This document shows, piece by piece, positions 6,273-7,300 of a stretch of DNA of 7,300 nt (positions are counted from its first letter, which is position 1; every line of letters starts with the position of its first letter). The translations under genes were made by a program, and so were the position numbers. Source of the DNA: Desulfonema limicola (GTDB taxonomy: Bacteria > Desulfobacterota > Desulfobacteria > Desulfobacterales > DYRC01); NCBI GenBank assembly GCA_020718925.1, contig DYRC01000127.1:1-7300 (forward strand). The letters run 5' to 3'. The notes under the pieces are model-generated. The model was not told the DNA's origin and did not search any database. It saw nothing but the letters and a program-made list of their open reading frames with translations.

Positions 6273-7216
6273 GCCTGATCCCCTTTATGTTTTTTTCTGA
6301 GTCGCTTGGTTAAGGGTTTATGCCTAAGCAGAATGTAGGTTGCGCCCGCGCCGCCATCACAGGATCGCGCACTGGAAAACGCAATCACCCATTTGCGCCA
6401 TGGACCGCGCGTCAGCCAATCACAGACCTTGTTTTTCAATACCGGCTTTACCGGCGAAGACAATCCCCGCCCATGAACCACCAGAATCGTGCGCCTGCTG
6501 TCTAACACCGATTCTGCCAAAAACGTATCAAACGCTTCCTGAGCATGTTCCACGTCAAGCCCGTGAAGATCAAGGTGCGCCTGTATGGAAAAATCTCCTC
6601 TATGCAGACGCCGTATCAGTTCAGGATTAATCGTCTGACAGCCGCTTCCCTCTATATACTCCGAAGTATCGGCAATTGTAAAGCCATAGCCGTATTTTAC
6701 AAGATTTTCCAATGCCCGGAGGCTTTCAATATCAACGCTCCGGCTTGGTTGAATTTCCGGTTCTTTTTCGTCCGGCTGAAAACATTTTTCTCTGACCATC
6801 GGTGTAACGCCCTGCATGGCTTTCTGATATGCCTGCTCATCAGTCTCAGTATTTGCAAAATACGTTTTTTTCTTTATGGGAGCATACTGAGGCAGAGAAT
6901 AAATCTGTCTGCGCCGCAGCATAGAATCCAAACTTTCAAACGGTCTGAAAAATCCCGGAACCAGATCATAATAAAATCGCTCCAATTCTTCAACGTCAAA
7001 CTCGAATTTATAGCCCTTGAGCCGCAAATAATCTTCCATTGTCCGAATGACTAAGGCTTGGGTTGTTTTCACAAGTGTTTCAAGGGCGTTAAGATTGTCT
7101 TGGGGCGAGTCCTGCCGGGGTTTGGGCTTGACCGGGCGGATCCGTTCCTCAGCATATTTTTGATTGGAAATAGGCGTTACGCCGGACATTGCCTTTTCAA
7201 ACAATCGCTGTTCCAA
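6269..7216 (-). CDS. Smr-domain protein with duplicated N-terminal module (start uncertain)
   Basis: The C-terminal Smr domain (about 213-300) has DLHG (216-219), VVHGRG (246-251) and DGGAGATYILL (287-297). Smr domains of the MutS2/SmrB kind bind or cut nucleic acid; in E. coli SmrB acts on mRNA at collided ribosomes. LHRGDFSIQAHLDLHGL (204-220) resembles the equivalent stretch of SmrB. The N-terminal part contains two copies of one module, about 124 residues apart: EKAMSGVTP (7-15) with QKAMQGVTP (131-139), and NALETLVK (43-50) with RALENLVK (167-174). The basic tail RLRKKHKGDQA ends in an ATGA overlap with the next gene. The start given is a TTG without a convincing RBS. The frame stays open to the window edge through the repeats at 7246-7300, so the gene may begin upstream; ATG at 7187-7189 is another candidate. 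A functional link to the signalling genes is not evident. Confidence 0.85.
   Translation of the reverse strand: MEQRLFEKAMSGVTPISNQKYAEERIRPVKPKPRQDSPQDNLNALETLVKTTQALVIRTMEDYLRLKGYKFEFDVEELERFYYDLVPGFFRPFESLDSMLRRRQIYSLPQYAPIKKKTYFANTETDEQAYQKAMQGVTPMVREKCFQPDEKEPEIQPSRSVDIESLRALENLVKYGYGFTIADTSEYIEGSGCQTINPELIRRLHRGDFSIQAHLDLHGLDVEHAQEAFDTFLAESVLDSRRTILVVHGRGLSSPVKPVLKNKVCDWLTRGPWRKWVIAFSSARSCDGGAGATYILLRHKPLTKRLRKKHKGDQA
6280..6286 (-). promoter_or_regulatory. Probable ribosome binding site of the REC–PP2C–HATPase gene
   Basis: AAAGGGG on the minus strand is 7 nt before the ATG at 6272 and lies within the last codons of the Smr gene. It is an imperfect match to the Shine-Dalgarno consensus, but its spacing and the ATGA overlap support the start. 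Confidence 0.55.
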
Positions 7217-7245
7217 TTTTTCGATATTGTAACCTAACCCCCCGT

Positions 7246-7270
7246 CCCCCTTCCCTGAAAGGGCAGGGGG
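7246..7270. repeat. Second G/C-rich palindrome beside the repeat copy
   Basis: Arms CCCCCTTCCCT (7246-7256) and AGGGCAGGGGG (7260-7270) form an 11-bp stem with one T-C mismatch and a GAA loop. There is no following T-run on either strand, so it is not a typical intrinsic terminator. It is 4 nt from the 26-nt repeat and may be part of the same composite element. Confidence 0.7.
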
Positions 7271-7274
7271 GGAG

Positions 7275-7300
7275 TCTCCCCTCTCCGTTTCGGGGAGGGG
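7275..7300 (+). repeat. Second copy of the palindromic repeat, cut by window edge
   Basis: This stretch is identical over 26 nt to the reverse complement of 2101-2126 inside cheA, and it contains the same 10-bp hairpin with its 3-nt loop (7278-7300). It runs off the end of the window, so its length is unknown. It lies upstream of the annotated TTG of the Smr gene, in a frame that stays open with that gene. Relative to the Smr gene's strand it has the opposite orientation to the cheA copy. Confidence 0.85.

Noticed and set aside
6545..7054. Plus-strand open frame of 169 codons opposite the Smr gene
   Set aside because: The minus strand encodes clear Smr and duplicated motifs. The plus-strand translation has no motif and no visible RBS.
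7246..7270. Hairpin as an intrinsic terminator
   Set aside because: The stem is strong, but no T-run follows on either strand, and the Smr frame may run through it.

Overview
The window looks like bacterial chromosome of moderate GC content, densely packed with signalling genes. The mix is a PAS–CheW fusion, a very large hybrid CheA, a receiver/phosphatase/anti-sigma-kinase fusion, a STAS antagonist and G/C-rich palindromic repeats. It recalls Desulfobacterota such as large filamentous or multicellular sulfate reducers. That placement is an inference from gene style; the window holds no rRNA or other marker.

Layout. Positions 1-1059 (+) encode a PAS–CheW coupling protein whose 5' end may lie outside the window. 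It converges on, and overlaps by 74 bp, a four-gene minus-strand operon read right to left. In transcription order the operon holds: an Smr-domain protein with an internally duplicated N-terminal module (7216-6269); a 647-residue REC–pseudoREC–PP2C/SpoIIE–HATPase protein (6272-4329); a 104-residue STAS anti-sigma-antagonist-like protein (4332-4018); and a roughly 1009-residue hybrid CheA (4015-986). Junctions are ATGA overlaps or a 2-nt gap, so translation is probably coupled. The right edge (7217-7300) holds two G/C-rich palindromes and no promoter that I can see. No gene-free stretch exceeds 84 bp.

How the genes may work together. The second and third operon genes form a partner-switching module: the PP2C domain would dephosphorylate the STAS protein, and the RsbW-like ATPase domain would phosphorylate it. 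This resembles the HsbR/HsbA pair of Pseudomonas and the CrsR/CrsA pair of Shewanella. Next to it are a CheA with an Hpt domain and its own receiver, and a PAS-linked CheW. A plausible circuit runs from a chemosensory input to the CheA kinase, to the receiver of the phosphatase/kinase, to the STAS phosphorylation state, to an unseen target. The phosphotransfer between the two parts is inferred.

The most unusual features are: a palindromic repeat inserted in frame inside the CheW domain of CheA, with an identical 26-nt core at the right window edge; a second receiver that has lost its phospho-acceptor Asp and its Lys; the antisense overlap of the two chemosensory genes; and the duplicated module in the Smr protein.
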